Of a stretch of DNA of 64,000 bases, positions 1 through 9,351 are shown piece by piece. How positions within the stretch are numbered: the first letter of the stretch is position 1; each line of letters starts with the position of its first letter. Source of the DNA: Hymenobacter ginkgonis (lineage in GTDB: Bacteria; Bacteroidota; Bacteroidia; Cytophagales; Hymenobacteraceae); assembly GCF_009755225.1 (NCBI RefSeq), contig NZ_WQKZ01000001.1:372001-436000 (forward strand). Reading direction: 5' to 3'. The notes beneath the pieces were generated by a model. The model was not told the DNA's origin. It did not search any database and saw only the letters and a program-made list of their open reading frames with translations. A program made the translations under genes and the position numbers.

Positions 1-805
1 CCCGCCGAAAACCCCCGGGGCTGCTGGCGTCGGCGCGCTGCACATCGTAGCGGTAGCCGGCGGGCAAGCCAGCCGCCTCAACCCCCAGCGTGAGGGTAGG
101 CAGCACAGTTTGCACCGTGAGGCGATTGAGCACCGGCGTTTGGGGCGCGGCAATGGGCGGCACGGTTTGGGTGGCGCGGCCCTCGCAGAGGCCATTGGCT
201 AGGTAGCGGCCCACCACGGTAAGGCTGCTGCCGGCCGGCGCCGGAATGGTGGCGGTGCCCACCGCCAACGGCCCGATGAGGGCGCCCCCGTTCACCTGGG
301 CAAAGTACTGGTCGTAGCCGCTGGCCGCGATGGTGAGCGCCACCGAGTTGTTGAGGCACGGCGCAAGCGAAATGGTGGGCGCCGGGCTGGCATACACCTG
401 GAAGTTGCGCACGAACACCGTGCCCACGCCGCTGCCGCTGGCCGGGTTGGCCAGCTCCGAGATAGTGAACGCCCCAGCCGCGGTGGGGGTAAACGTATTA
501 TTGGTCAGTTTGCCGGGGGTGAAGTCGCAGTTTGTAGGCGTGGTGTTGGTGCCAGCCAGGGCGTTGTAGTACAAGAGGTTGGACGCTATCGAGCGGCCAC
601 AGCTTAGGTCGAAGCGCACGGCCCGGCCCACGCACAGCGCCTGCACCTCTTGCCCCGTAGCTACGTCGATGGCCACGAAGGGGGTAGGGCAGCCCGCCGG
701 AAATGGCGTGAGGGTGCACTGCGCGGCGGCCAGGGCCGGCAGGCCCAGCCCTACCCCTAGCCCCAACAGCCAGCGGCCCATCACGGAAAGAAAAAACTGT
801 TTCAT
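1..805 (-). CDS. Secreted, probably T9SS-exported surface protein (3' end outside window)
   Basis: The reading frame opens at an ATG at 805 and stays open to base 1, so about 268 N-terminal residues are visible and the C-terminus is missing. A signal peptide is clear: MKQFF, then a hydrophobic stretch (LLGLGVGLGLPALAAA) ending before QCTLTP. The mature part is rich in Thr, Pro, Ala and Gly with scattered Cys pairs and beta-strand-like segments resembling PKD/Ig-like linkers of Bacteroidota gliding or adhesion proteins. No catalytic motif is visible. It starts 19 bases after hutH on the same strand, so the two may be co-transcribed although unrelated in function. The T9SS assignment is inference from style; the sorting domain that would prove it lies outside the window. 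Confidence 0.75.
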   Translation of the reverse strand, partial: MKQFFLSVMGRWLLGLGVGLGLPALAAAQCTLTPFPAGCPTPFVAIDVATGQEVQALCVGRAVRFDLSCGRSIASNLLYYNALAGTNTTPTNCDFTPGKLTNNTFTPTAAGAFTISELANPASGSGVGTVFVRNFQVYASPAPTISLAPCLNNSVALTIAASGYDQYFAQVNGGALIGPLAVGTATIPAPAGSSLTVVGRYLANGLCEGRATQTVPPIAAPQTPVLNRLTVQTVLPTLTLGVEAAGLPAGYRYDVQRADASSPGGFRR

Positions 806-824
806 ACCAACCGCTAACGACTGC

Positions 825-2312
825 TTAGTGCCAAGAGTATTCGCGCACAAATTGGGCGGCGCGGTGCAAGTCGGGGGCCAGCACCCGGTCACGCGCCGCG
901 AAGGTAACCACCTCGCGAAAAGCGGCCGCCACGGCTTCTAGGGCGGGGCTGCTGCGGTGGGGGCGGCGCAAGTCGAGGGCCTGCACGGCCGTCAGCAGCT
1001 CGATGCCCAATATTTGCTCCACGTTTTCGACCACGCGGCGGGCCTTGGTGGCGGCGTTGGCGCCCATGCTCACGTGGTCTTCCTGGCCGTTGCTGCTCGT
1101 GATGCTGTCGGCGCTGGCGGGCGTGCACAGCTGCTTGTTCTGGCTCACGATGCCCGCCGCAGTGTACTGCGGAATCATCAGGCCCGAGTTCAGCCCCGGC
1201 TCAGCCACTAAAAAAGCCGGCAGCCCGCGCTGCCCCGAAATAAGCTGGTACGTGCGCCGCTCCGAGATGCTGCCCAGCTCGGCTACGGCCAGCGCCAGGT
1301 GGTCGAGGGCCAGGGCCAGCGGCTGCCCGTGGAAGTTGCCGCCACTCAGTATCAAGTCTTCTTCGGGAAAAATAATCGGGTTATCCGTCACCGAGTTGCA
1401 CTCTGTTTCTACGGTTTGGGCCACGTAGGCCACCGCGTCGCGGCTGGCGCCGTGCACCTGCGGCTGGCACCGGAACGAGTACGGGTCTTGCAGGGCGTAG
1501 CGGTCGCGGGCCTGCAATTCGGAGCCAGCTAGCAGCGCACGCAAACGCTCGGCCACCCGCACCTGGCCGGCGTGGGGCCGCACGCGGTGCAGCGGCGCGG
1601 CAAAAGGCTGCGCGTGCGCCCCAAACGCCTCCACCGACAGCGCCCCAATCACGTCGGCGGCATCGAGCAGGCGCTGGGTGCGCTCCAGCGCCTCGGTGGC
1701 GTAAGCCAGCATAAACTGGGTGCCGTTGAGCAGGGCTAAGCCCTCTTTGGCTTGCAACGCCAGCGGCTCCCAGCCGAAGAGGCCGTTCACGTCGCTGGCC
1801 GCCAGCCGGTAGCCCTGGTAATTGACCTCGCCCAGCCCGAGAAGGGGTAGGCAGAGGTGCGCCAGCGGGGCCAGGTCGCCGCTCGCCCCCAGCGAGCCCT
1901 GCTCGTACACCACCGGCCACACGTCGCGGTTGAAGTAGTCGAGCAGGCGCTTGGCCGTGGCTACGGCCACGCCGCTGTGGCCGTAGCTCAGGCTTTGCAC
2001 CTTCAGCAGCAGCATGCGGCGCACGAGCTCGGTGGGCACTTCGGCGCCGGTGCCGCAGGCGTGCGACATGACCAGGTTGGCTTGCAGCTGCACGCGGTCA
2101 GCGGCCGGAATTGGCACGTTGTGCAGCGACCCAAAGCCGGTATTCAAGCCATAAATCGGCTGGTCGGGCGCGTGGGCCAGGCGCTGGTGCAGGTAGTCGT
2201 AGCAGGCCTGGATGCTGGTTTCGGCCGCAGGGGGTAGGCGTAGGGCGTCGCGGCTGCGCAGGGCAGCAGCCAGCTCGGGCAGGGTGAGGGGGGTAGGCGA
2301 AAAAAGCGGCAT
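825..2312 (-). CDS. hutH: Histidine ammonia-lyase
   Basis: Converts L-histidine to urocanate and ammonia, the first step of histidine breakdown, in the cytoplasm. The 495-residue length fits the family (about 500-510). The Ala-Ser-Gly triad that cyclises into the MIO cofactor is at residues 143-145 (GSLGASGDLAPLAHL), and the active-site Tyr loop YGLNTGFGS is near residue 54. The start at 2312 (MPLFSPTPLTLPEL) was chosen because the 37 residues upstream in frame are Arg-rich and unlike the family N-terminus. No hutU, hutI or hutG is next to it, so the pathway must be completed elsewhere. It lies about 200 bases downstream of hisS on the same strand. Confidence 0.95.
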   Translation of the reverse strand: MPLFSPTPLTLPELAAALRSRDALRLPPAAETSIQACYDYLHQRLAHAPDQPIYGLNTGFGSLHNVPIPAADRVQLQANLVMSHACGTGAEVPTELVRRMLLLKVQSLSYGHSGVAVATAKRLLDYFNRDVWPVVYEQGSLGASGDLAPLAHLCLPLLGLGEVNYQGYRLAASDVNGLFGWEPLALQAKEGLALLNGTQFMLAYATEALERTQRLLDAADVIGALSVEAFGAHAQPFAAPLHRVRPHAGQVRVAERLRALLAGSELQARDRYALQDPYSFRCQPQVHGASRDAVAYVAQTVETECNSVTDNPIIFPEEDLILSGGNFHGQPLALALDHLALAVAELGSISERRTYQLISGQRGLPAFLVAEPGLNSGLMIPQYTAAGIVSQNKQLCTPASADSITSSNGQEDHVSMGANAATKARRVVENVEQILGIELLTAVQALDLRRPHRSSPALEAVAAAFREVVTFAARDRVLAPDLHRAAQFVREYSWH

Positions 2313-2514
2313 AAACAGCGGCCAAGAAAATACCGGCCTGGGGCAAAGGTCCGCACGGTTGGCTTGCCCGCGGCCCAATTCGCTTCGCAGCGAAAGCCGC
2401 CCTTGTGTAAGCCACAAGCGCACTAGCCGCCAGAGAGGGTAGTGGCCAAGTGGGTAGCGTATGTTAAGGCTGGAGCGCCGCCGGCCCGCCGGTGGCGCTC
2501 CAATTTCAAGAGGC

Positions 2515-3960
2515 TTATACCGTAAGCGCCGCCACTATTTCGCCCAGCGGCAAGGTTTTTTCCTCGCCGGTTTTCATGATTTTGATTTTGGCCACGCTGG
2601 CCGCTAGCTCCTCCGGACCAAGCACGATGACGAGCGGAATGCCCTTGGCATCAGCGTATTTAAACTGCTTTTGGAGCTTGCCCGCGTCGGGGTACAGCTC
2701 GGCCGGAATGCCGCCTGCCCGCAGTTCGGCCAGCAGGGGTAGGGCCGCCCGGCCGCTGGCCTGGTCGAAGTTAGTGAGCAGCACCCGGGTGGGTGTTTCG
2801 CCGGTTTCGGTGAACAGGTTGAGGGTTTCGAGGCAATCGTAGAGGCGGTCTACCCCAAACGAAAACCCTACCCCCGACACGCCCGGCAAGCCAAACGAGC
2901 CGGTGAGGTTGTCGTAGCGGCCGCCGCCGCTCACGCTGCCCATCGCCACGTTGTTGATTTTGACCTCAAAAATGCAGCCCGTGTAGTAGCTCAGGCCCCG
3001 CGCCAGGGTAGGGTCAAACTCCAGCCGGTCGAACTGCTTAAAGCCCGAGGCTTGCAGAATGTCGCGCACTTCGGCCAGCTCGTTCAGGCCGCGGTAAAAG
3101 GCCGAGTCGTCCTCGTCGTCGCTGGCGGTGGGGCGCTGGCCGTCGGGCTCCACGCCGGCCGTGGCGAAACCGGCGAGCAGGCGCGAGAGCTTCTCGGCGT
3201 AGCTGCCCTCCACGCCCAGCAGCGCAAACAGCGTGTCGATGGTGGGTTCGGTAAAGCCCTTTTCGAGCAGCTCCTTGCTTACGCCGTCGCGCCCGATTTT
3301 GTCGAGCTTGTCGATGGCCACGAACAAATCAGTTTCTCGGCCCTCGCCGCCCAGCGCCTGGTAAATGTTGCGCAGCACGCCGCGGTGGTTGATTTTGATG
3401 GTGAAATCATCCAACCCCAACCCGTTGAGCACCTGGGCCATCATGAGCACAATCTCGGCTTCGCAGAGCAGCGAGTCGGTGCCCACCACGTCGGCGTCGC
3501 ACTGGTAAAACTCGCGGTAGCGGCCCCGCTGCGGGCGGTCGGCGCGCCACACGGGCTGCATCTGGTAGCGGCGAAAAGGGAACGTGAGCGTGCCGCGGTT
3601 CATGGCCACGTAGCGGGCAAAGGGCACGGTGAGGTCGTAGCGCAGGCCCTTTTCGGCAATCTTGGGCAGCACGGCTTTGGGGCCGGCGTCGAGGTCCTCG
3701 GCCGTGACGAGTGGCGTGATTTCGCCCCGGCGCTCCTTTACCAGGAAGTTGCCCGAGTTCAGGACTTTAAAGAGCAGCTGGTCGCCCTCGTCGCCGTACT
3801 TGCCTGTGAGCACCGACAGGTTTTCGAGCGTCGGGGTTTCGAGCGGGGCGTAGCCAAACGTCTCGAACGTACGCCGGATAACATTGAAAATATACTGGCG
3901 ACGCGCCACCTGGGCCGGGCCAAAATCGCGGGTGCCTTGCGGAATGCTGGGTTTTTCCAT
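2515..3960 (-). CDS. hisS: Histidyl-tRNA synthetase
   Basis: Charges tRNA-His with histidine using ATP. This is a class II synthetase of 481 residues. Motif 2 is visible as FRRYQMQPVWRADRPQRGRY, the histidine-specific loop as ARGLSYYTGCIFE, the glycine-rich SGGGRYDNL, and motif 3 as GVGFSFGVDRL. A C-terminal anticodon-binding domain follows (VLLTNFDQ... AELYPDAGKLQKQFKYAD). The start MEKPSIPQGTRDF at 3960 is the conserved N-terminus; the longer frame to 4029 reads through the promoter. A -7 element (TACCTTTG) ends seven bases before this ATG, so the mRNA is probably leaderless or nearly so. Its substrate tRNA-His is at 47148. Confidence 0.97.
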   Translation of the reverse strand: MEKPSIPQGTRDFGPAQVARRQYIFNVIRRTFETFGYAPLETPTLENLSVLTGKYGDEGDQLLFKVLNSGNFLVKERRGEITPLVTAEDLDAGPKAVLPKIAEKGLRYDLTVPFARYVAMNRGTLTFPFRRYQMQPVWRADRPQRGRYREFYQCDADVVGTDSLLCEAEIVLMMAQVLNGLGLDDFTIKINHRGVLRNIYQALGGEGRETDLFVAIDKLDKIGRDGVSKELLEKGFTEPTIDTLFALLGVEGSYAEKLSRLLAGFATAGVEPDGQRPTASDDEDDSAFYRGLNELAEVRDILQASGFKQFDRLEFDPTLARGLSYYTGCIFEVKINNVAMGSVSGGGRYDNLTGSFGLPGVSGVGFSFGVDRLYDCLETLNLFTETGETPTRVLLTNFDQASGRAALPLLAELRAGGIPAELYPDAGKLQKQFKYADAKGIPLVIVLGPEELAASVAKIKIMKTGEEKTLPLGEIVAALTV

Positions 3961-3967
3961 TACACCG

Positions 3968-3975
3968 CAAAGGTA
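3968..3975 (-). promoter_or_regulatory. Bacteroidota -7 promoter element of hisS
   Basis: TACCTTTG on the minus strand matches the Bacteroidota consensus TAnnTTTG exactly. Only seven bases separate it from the hisS ATG, placing transcription start at or next to the start codon. Confidence 0.65.
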
Positions 3976-4118
3976 CCGGCTGCGCCCAGCACTGCGGCCT
4001 CTCCGTAAAAAAACGGAAAACGCGGGCATGTCGCAATTTTACAAGCAGGCCGTTTGGCGGGGGCGTAATTTGGCTTCATAGTTTCATTAGCTCACGGCGG
4101 CGCCTGTCGTTCTGGAAT

Positions 4119-4943
4119 ATGCATCTTGAGGTGGTGGCACCCTCCCCAGCCCTGGCAGACTACGTCGAGTACTATGGCGTGTGGGAGGAGGACGCGGAAG
4201 ACGATGTGCCCCTGGGTGCGCCCGTGCTGCCGGGCGTAGTAAACGGCCTCAACGTGCTGGTTGGCAGATCTGTGGAGGTGGCAGCGGCGGGCGAGGGTAG
4301 CCGCGTGCAGGTGGCGGCCCTGGCCGGAATGGTGGGCATGGTTACCTGGCAGCAGCTGTATCAGCGCCAGGCGAGCCAGGCAGGGGTGCTGGGGATTTAC
4401 TTCCGGCCCGCCGGCTTTTTTCACTTGTTTGGGGCCCCGATGGCGGAAGCCACCGACCCTACGCTGGCCGTGGGCCGACTAGCCGGGCAGTTTGCCCACG
4501 AGCTGATTGAGCGCATTAGCCAGGCTGAGACGAACGGCCAGCGCCTGGCCGCGGCCGACGAGCTGCTGCTGCGCCAGCTGCACTGCCAGCAGCCCATGCC
4601 CAACGCCATCGACCTGGTGGCGGACCGCATTTTGCACCAGCATGGCCAGGTCAATATCGAGGCCCTGGCCCACGACGCGGGCCTGAGCCGGCGGCAGCTA
4701 GAGCGCCGCTTCCTAACCGAGGTGGGCGCGCCGCCCAAGCTCTACGCCCGCATCGTCCGCTTCAACCACGTGTTGCAGCTATTGGCGGCCAGCCCCGCGC
4801 CCAGCTGGCAGGACATTGCCTACCGCTGCGGCTACTACGACCAAGCTCATTTTATCCGGGAGTTTCGATTTTTTACCGGGAAATCACCCAGCAACTACTC
4901 ATTGGTTGACAGCGACTTTGCGCACTTCTTTTGGGCGCGCTGA
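4119..4943 (+). CDS. AraC-family transcriptional regulator
   Basis: A 274-residue DNA-binding regulator. The N-terminal part (about 1-150) resembles the DUF6597-type sensing domain found in front of AraC domains, with the FRPAGFFHLFG segment typical of it. The C-terminal part (about 170-265) holds the two helix-turn-helix motifs: VNIEALAHDAGLSRRQLERRF and WQDIAYRCGYYDQAHFIREF, followed by the FTGKSPSNY signature. It is divergent from hisS with about 160 bases between the starts. The ligand and targets cannot be read from sequence; the downstream secreted genes at 5177 and 6117 are candidates by position only. Confidence 0.92.
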   Translation: MHLEVVAPSPALADYVEYYGVWEEDAEDDVPLGAPVLPGVVNGLNVLVGRSVEVAAAGEGSRVQVAALAGMVGMVTWQQLYQRQASQAGVLGIYFRPAGFFHLFGAPMAEATDPTLAVGRLAGQFAHELIERISQAETNGQRLAAADELLLRQLHCQQPMPNAIDLVADRILHQHGQVNIEALAHDAGLSRRQLERRFLTEVGAPPKLYARIVRFNHVLQLLAASPAPSWQDIAYRCGYYDQAHFIREFRFFTGKSPSNYSLVDSDFAHFFWAR

Positions 4944-5176
4944 ACGGGGCTGACGCATTTATCCTATCGCTCGGCGGCCCCTCCCAATATCTTGGCCTCG
5001 TTCCGGCGCTGGTATGGCTACCCCCTGGGTAGGGCCTTGGCCGGCGCTGGCTCAGCTGGCTCCTCTCCCTTTTAGCGGGCGCCACTGGGCGCCGCCCGCC
5101 GCCCCGCTACCCGGGGGGCGCTTGGGCTATTTCGGTCGCATTGCCGCTGCTTTTTTCACTCTTCTCCTCATTTGTT

Positions 5177-6016
5177 ATGAAAGCATTACTTTGGGTAGGT
5201 GCCGCGCTCTTATTGCCCGCCGTTGCGGTTGCTCAGCCGTTTGTGGCTGCTGCCAGCGCCTATGGCCAGCCGCTGGGTGGCGGCAGCCCTACCCCCCCGC
5301 TGCCAGCGGAGGCTACCTACTATACCCAGCAGGTGGCTGGGGGGGGTAGCATCACCTATTTTGGGGCGGTGTGCTCACAAAATTGTCAGCACGAGCAGTT
5401 TGCGAAGCTGCGGCGCGCTTTTGAGACCAGCCGGCCCAACGTTGTTTTTTATGAAAAACCCGAAGACGGCGTCGATAGCACCGAAACGGCTACCATCAGC
5501 CGCTTGGGCGAGGCCGGCTACATACGCTACCTGGCCGAGCAGCACCAGGTGCCCGTAGCGCGCCTCGACGACCCCGTGGCCGAATACACGTACCTGCAAA
5601 CCAAGATTGACCCCGAGCGCCTCAAACTGCTTTGCCTGCTGCGCGAAACCCAGCGGTTTCGGGCGCACACCAACGCTTCCAGGGCCGTTACCAAGAAGGC
5701 TATGCAGTCGTTTATCAAGAATAGCGCGTACTTCTTGCCGGGCACCGAGCACGTTATCCGCAACACGGCCGAGCTGGAACTTGCCTACCGGCTGTACTTC
5801 CCCACTGGCGGTAAGTGGTGGGATGCTCCGGCGGGGTGGTTCAATCCGGCGGTGCCTGTGGCGAGTGTGAGCAACCCCGACATAGAGGATTTCAGGAATG
5901 CGGTCCGCGAGTTTCGCGAGCAAACCATGTATGGCAAGCTCATGGAAAAAGCCCAAAACGGGCAGCGGGTATTTGTCGTGATTAACCGCGACTACTTGCC
6001 CCTGGTTCGCAACTAG
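5177..6016 (+). CDS. Secreted protein, paralogue of 12078-12935, possibly TraB/GumN-like
   Basis: A 279-residue protein with a clear signal peptide (MKALLWVGAALLLPAVAVAQ), so it is exported to the periplasm or surface. The start at 5177 is the Met directly before the signal peptide. After a short variable linker come GGSITYFGAVCSQNCQHEQF, a segment ending in VVFYEKP, then GVDSTETATISRLGEAGYIRYLAEQHQVPVARLDDP in consecutive pieces, and near the C-terminus VFVVINRDYLP. The order of a GT/H-like strand, a buried strand ending in Glu, and a C-terminal strand before a charged loop recalls TraB/GumN (Tiki-like) proteins, but the match is by eye and weak. The paralogue at 12078 shares all these blocks, so the conserved residues are under constraint. 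Confidence 0.75.
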   Translation: MKALLWVGAALLLPAVAVAQPFVAAASAYGQPLGGGSPTPPLPAEATYYTQQVAGGGSITYFGAVCSQNCQHEQFAKLRRAFETSRPNVVFYEKPEDGVDSTETATISRLGEAGYIRYLAEQHQVPVARLDDPVAEYTYLQTKIDPERLKLLCLLRETQRFRAHTNASRAVTKKAMQSFIKNSAYFLPGTEHVIRNTAELELAYRLYFPTGGKWWDAPAGWFNPAVPVASVSNPDIEDFRNAVREFREQTMYGKLMEKAQNGQRVFVVINRDYLPLVRN

Positions 6017-6116
6017 CGCGGTTGGCTGCGGCCCGCCGATAAACGCCGGTTTTGGCACATGAAGGGCTCGTGAAGTACCCGCCGCTGCTCGAAGGCAGCC
6101 CTACCTTGCTGCCACG

Positions 6117-6983
6117 ATGCGCCCTCTCTACTTCTGCCTGCTGGCAACGCTGCCCCTCGCTAGCCCAGCTTTTGCCCAAGGCCAAACAGTTCTTAACGAT
6201 ACCGTTAAGGTTGATAAAGACCAGTACAACCTGTTCCACCCTACCCCCCGCAAGTACATGCGGCCCATGGTGCCCGACCGCCCTGGCATCACCGAAAGCC
6301 CGTACTCGGTAGATGCGGGCCACTTGCAGTACGAGGCCGATGTGGCGCGCCTGCTCACGCGGCGCGAGGGCACCACCCACGGCCACGACTGGTACGCCAA
6401 CCATTTCCTGGCCAAAATCGGCATCAGCGACCGCACCGATTTTCAGGTGGCACTCGACTCGTACACCGACACGCGCAACTACGACGATGCCGACCCCGGC
6501 GCCTCGCAGGTGGCGCGGGGGGTAGGTGACCTGACGCTGCGCGTGAAGCACACCATTGCCGGCGACGACGACAGCCGCTGGGCGCTGGCCGTGATTGGCT
6601 ACGTGCTGCTGCCCACCGGCGGCGCGGTGGGCGAGGGCGGCTACGAGCCCGGCCTGGTAATGCCCGCCGTGTTCCGGTTTACCAAGCACTGGAGCGCCGG
6701 CGGCCAAGTGGCGGCCAATTATTTCTTCGACCGCGAGCAGGGCGAGCACTACCTGCAGCTCACGCCCACGCTCACCACCGACTACGAGTTTACGAAGCTG
6801 CTCGAAGGCTTTGTGGAGCTAGTTGGCTACTGGGACGTGCGCCAGGCATCGTGGCGCAGCTCCCTCAACGTGGGCCCGCAGTTCGACATTAACGATAATG
6901 TGCAGCTCGATTTTGGCGCCCACCTGCCCGTTACGCACGGCGTGGACCGCGAATATTTCCTGGGTTTAAGCTTCCGGCGCTAG
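6117..6983 (+). CDS. Outer-membrane beta-barrel protein, transporter-like
   Basis: A 288-residue protein with a signal peptide (MRPLYFCLLATLPLASPAFAQ). The mature part contains DRPGITESPYSVDAGHLQYE near the N-terminus, followed by alternating polar/hydrophobic beta strands and a C-terminal strand ending FLGLSFRR, the pattern of outer-membrane barrels in the MetA/phenol-degradation transporter-like family (PF13557 style). Function in transport is inferred from the family; no substrate can be read. It follows the secreted gene at 5177 by 100 bases on the same strand and may share its transcript. Confidence 0.8.
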   Translation: MRPLYFCLLATLPLASPAFAQGQTVLNDTVKVDKDQYNLFHPTPRKYMRPMVPDRPGITESPYSVDAGHLQYEADVARLLTRREGTTHGHDWYANHFLAKIGISDRTDFQVALDSYTDTRNYDDADPGASQVARGVGDLTLRVKHTIAGDDDSRWALAVIGYVLLPTGGAVGEGGYEPGLVMPAVFRFTKHWSAGGQVAANYFFDREQGEHYLQLTPTLTTDYEFTKLLEGFVELVGYWDVRQASWRSSLNVGPQFDINDNVQLDFGAHLPVTHGVDREYFLGLSFRR

Positions 6984-7066
6984 GCCCTACCCCCTGCCTA
7001 GCCAGTGAGGTAAGCAGTTAGGTAAAAACAAAAAAAGGCTGGCCGAGCGTGCCTTTGTAAAAACTT

Positions 7067-7161
7067 AAAAGAACGTCCTGCTGAGCTTGCCGAAGTATCT
7101 CTACCGCTTCCTCCGAAGAGGCGGTAGAGATGCTTCGGCAAGCTCAGCAGGACGTTCTTTT
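7067..7161. repeat. Long inverted repeat, family copy 1 (bidirectional terminator position)
   Basis: A nearly perfect hairpin with arms of about 41 bases beginning AAAAGAACGTCCTGCTGAGC and ending with the complement plus a T-run; the arms differ at about one or two positions. It lies between the convergent genes ending at 6983 (+) and 7208 (-), where it can terminate both. Its core (GAACGTC, GCTTGCCGAAG) is shared with copies at 18631, 25103, 48276 and 54046. Confidence 0.9.
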
Positions 7162-7207
7162 GACTAATAGCCAGAGGTTGAAGCAGCTAGTTACTAGGCT
7201 CAGCGGC

Positions 7208-9298
7208 CTACCAAATGCGCGAGCGGTCGGCCGCGCTGCGCACCATCTTGCTGCCGTCTTTGCAGCCGAAGGCTTGGTAAAACTCGGGCATGTTCATGAG
7301 CGGGCCCATTACGCGGTACTGGGAGGGCGAGTGCGGGTCGGTCTGGATTTGCTGGCGCAGCGCCTCGGGGCGCTGGTTGCGGCGCCAGCTTTGAGCAAAG
7401 CTTAGGAAGAAGCGCTGGTCGGGCGTGAAGCCGTCAATGGCCTTATTTTCCTTCGCCTGCGGCGTTTTTTGGAAGGCTTGATAAGCAATGGTGAGGCCAC
7501 CGAGGTCGGCCAGATTTTCGCCCATCGTGAGCTTGCCATTGACGTGTACCGAGTCGAGGGGCGAGAAGGCGTCGTACTGCTTGCCCACCATGGCGGCCTT
7601 GGCATTGAACTTCTCGTTGTCTTCCTTGGTCCACCAATCTTTCAAATTACCCTGGGCGTCAAACTTGCGGCCCTGGTCGTCGAAGCCGTGCGTCATCTCG
7701 TGGCCAATCACGGCCCCAATGGCCCCGTAGTTCACGGCATCATCGGCTGTGGGGTCAAAATAGGGCGGTTGCAGAATGCCGGCCGGAAACACAATCTCGT
7801 TGTAGAGCGGGTTGTAGTACGCATTCACCGTGGGTGGCGTCATGCTCCATACCGAGCGGTCAATCGGCTTGCCGTAGTGTTTGAGGTTGTCTTGTTCGCC
7901 AAATTCGCGCGCTGCAAACAGGTTGTTGAGGTAGCTTTCGCGGCTTATTTTAAGCGCCGAGTAGTCTTTCCACTTATCCGGGTAGCCAATTTTCACCACA
8001 AAGGCATTGAGCTTTTTCAAGGCCTGCGCCTTGGTATCGGGGCTCATCCAGTCGGTAGCCATAATGCGCTCGGAATAGGCTAAGCGCAGGTTTTCGACCA
8101 GCTGCTTGGCCCGCGCCTTGGCAGCCGGCGAAAAGGCTTCATCCACGTAGAGCTGGCCAAAGGCTTCGCCAAGCGCTTGGTCAGTAGCAGTTTGGCTACG
8201 CCGCCAGCGGGTTTGCTGCTGTTTGGCGCCGGTCAGGGTTTGCGAAAAACGGAAGGTTTCGTCGCCAAACGCCTGGGGTAGGGCCGGTATGGCCGTCGTG
8301 ACCAAGTGCCAGCGCAGGTACGTTTTCTGGTCGGCCAGCGGCTCGGCCCCTAGCATGGTATTTACTTCCTTTAAAAACTCGGGCTGACCCACAATGACCT
8401 CCTGGGCGGCCCCCAGGCCAGCCTGTTGCAGCGCCAGCGGCAAGTTCAGGTTGGGGTAGTCCTGATTGGCTTGCGCCACAGTCATCTTGTTGTAGTTCTT
8501 TCCAAGGTCGCGCAGGGCTACCCGGTCGCGGCTGGCTTGCGCCAGCCGGGTTTCGAGGCGCTGTACGGTGGCCGCATTTTGCGCGGCCGTAGCCGGGTTG
8601 TCGCCCAGTAGCTTGAACGTATTGACTAGGTAGGTTTGGTAAGCGGCCCGAATAGCTTTGGAACGCCCATCCTCCTTGAGGTAATAATCGCGGTCGGGCA
8701 GCGTCAGGCCGGCCTGGCCGCCGTACACGGCATACACGTCACTCTGCTTCGGGTCTGGTAGTACCCCAAAGCCAAACCACGGATTTCCTAAGTGCGCTTT
8801 GGGGTCGGCTAGCAGGCGCTGCATGCCGGCCAGGTCCTGCACGGCGGCAATTTTAGCCAAGTAGGGCTGCAGGTACTTGAGGCCCGCGGCCTCGATGGCT
8901 GCTGTGTCCATGGCCGAACCGTAGAAGTCGCCCACTTTCTGCATGTTGGAGCCCGGCTGGGCCGAGCGATTAGCCGCAGCTTTGTCCAAAATGCGGTGCA
9001 GGATAGTGCGGTTGCGCTGGGCCAATTCGGCGCCAGTGCCCCAAGACGTTTCGGCGGCGGGAATGGGGTTGTTCTTCATCCAGCCGCCGTTGGCGTACTG
9101 GTAAAAGTTGTCGCAGGGCTGCACCGACGTATCGAGGTTGGCCCGCGAAAGCACGCTACTCCCGGTGGGGGCGGTTACCACCGTTTTTTGCTTGCCGGCG
9201 CTGCTTTTGGTTTTGACTTTGGTTTGGGCCCAAGCCGGGTTGGCGGCGGCCAGCCCGAGCAGGATGGCCGCGCATTGCGTAGCGGAAAAAGACTTCAT
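7208..9298 (-). CDS. M13-family zinc metallopeptidase (neprilysin/PepO-like)
   Basis: A 696-residue secreted endopeptidase that cleaves peptides. It has an N-terminal signal peptide (AAILLGLAAANPAWAQ) and the full M13 layout: an N-terminal domain starting near NLDTSVQPCDNFYQYANGGW, then the zinc site VIGHEMTHGFDDQGRKFD near residue 530 and the third-ligand motif GENLADLGG near residue 590. C-terminal residues (PEALRQQIQTDPHSPSQYR and CKDGSKMV) also fit. The ending ..RIW is close to the usual C-x-x-W terminus; the family Cys lies earlier in this protein. It starts 54 bases downstream of the M28 peptidase on the same strand, suggesting a peptidase operon. Confidence 0.95.
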   Translation of the reverse strand: MKSFSATQCAAILLGLAAANPAWAQTKVKTKSSAGKQKTVVTAPTGSSVLSRANLDTSVQPCDNFYQYANGGWMKNNPIPAAETSWGTGAELAQRNRTILHRILDKAAANRSAQPGSNMQKVGDFYGSAMDTAAIEAAGLKYLQPYLAKIAAVQDLAGMQRLLADPKAHLGNPWFGFGVLPDPKQSDVYAVYGGQAGLTLPDRDYYLKEDGRSKAIRAAYQTYLVNTFKLLGDNPATAAQNAATVQRLETRLAQASRDRVALRDLGKNYNKMTVAQANQDYPNLNLPLALQQAGLGAAQEVIVGQPEFLKEVNTMLGAEPLADQKTYLRWHLVTTAIPALPQAFGDETFRFSQTLTGAKQQQTRWRRSQTATDQALGEAFGQLYVDEAFSPAAKARAKQLVENLRLAYSERIMATDWMSPDTKAQALKKLNAFVVKIGYPDKWKDYSALKISRESYLNNLFAAREFGEQDNLKHYGKPIDRSVWSMTPPTVNAYYNPLYNEIVFPAGILQPPYFDPTADDAVNYGAIGAVIGHEMTHGFDDQGRKFDAQGNLKDWWTKEDNEKFNAKAAMVGKQYDAFSPLDSVHVNGKLTMGENLADLGGLTIAYQAFQKTPQAKENKAIDGFTPDQRFFLSFAQSWRRNQRPEALRQQIQTDPHSPSQYRVMGPLMNMPEFYQAFGCKDGSKMVRSAADRSRIW

Positions 9299-9351
9299 GA
9301 GAGAAAAGGGGGGTAGGGTGAAGGAGGTAAAGCGGGGAAGTAAGCGGCCGC

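Noticed and set aside
825..3960. A histidine-metabolism operon (hutH with hisS)
   Set aside because: The enzymes belong to opposite processes, hisS has its own promoter, the genes are 200 bases apart and no other hut or his gene is near; the adjacency is probably chance.
3052..4008. 318-codon open frame antisense to hisS
   Set aside because: It is a shadow of the GC-rich third codon positions of hisS; the translation is low-complexity (Val/Ala/Gly/His-rich) and has no family features.
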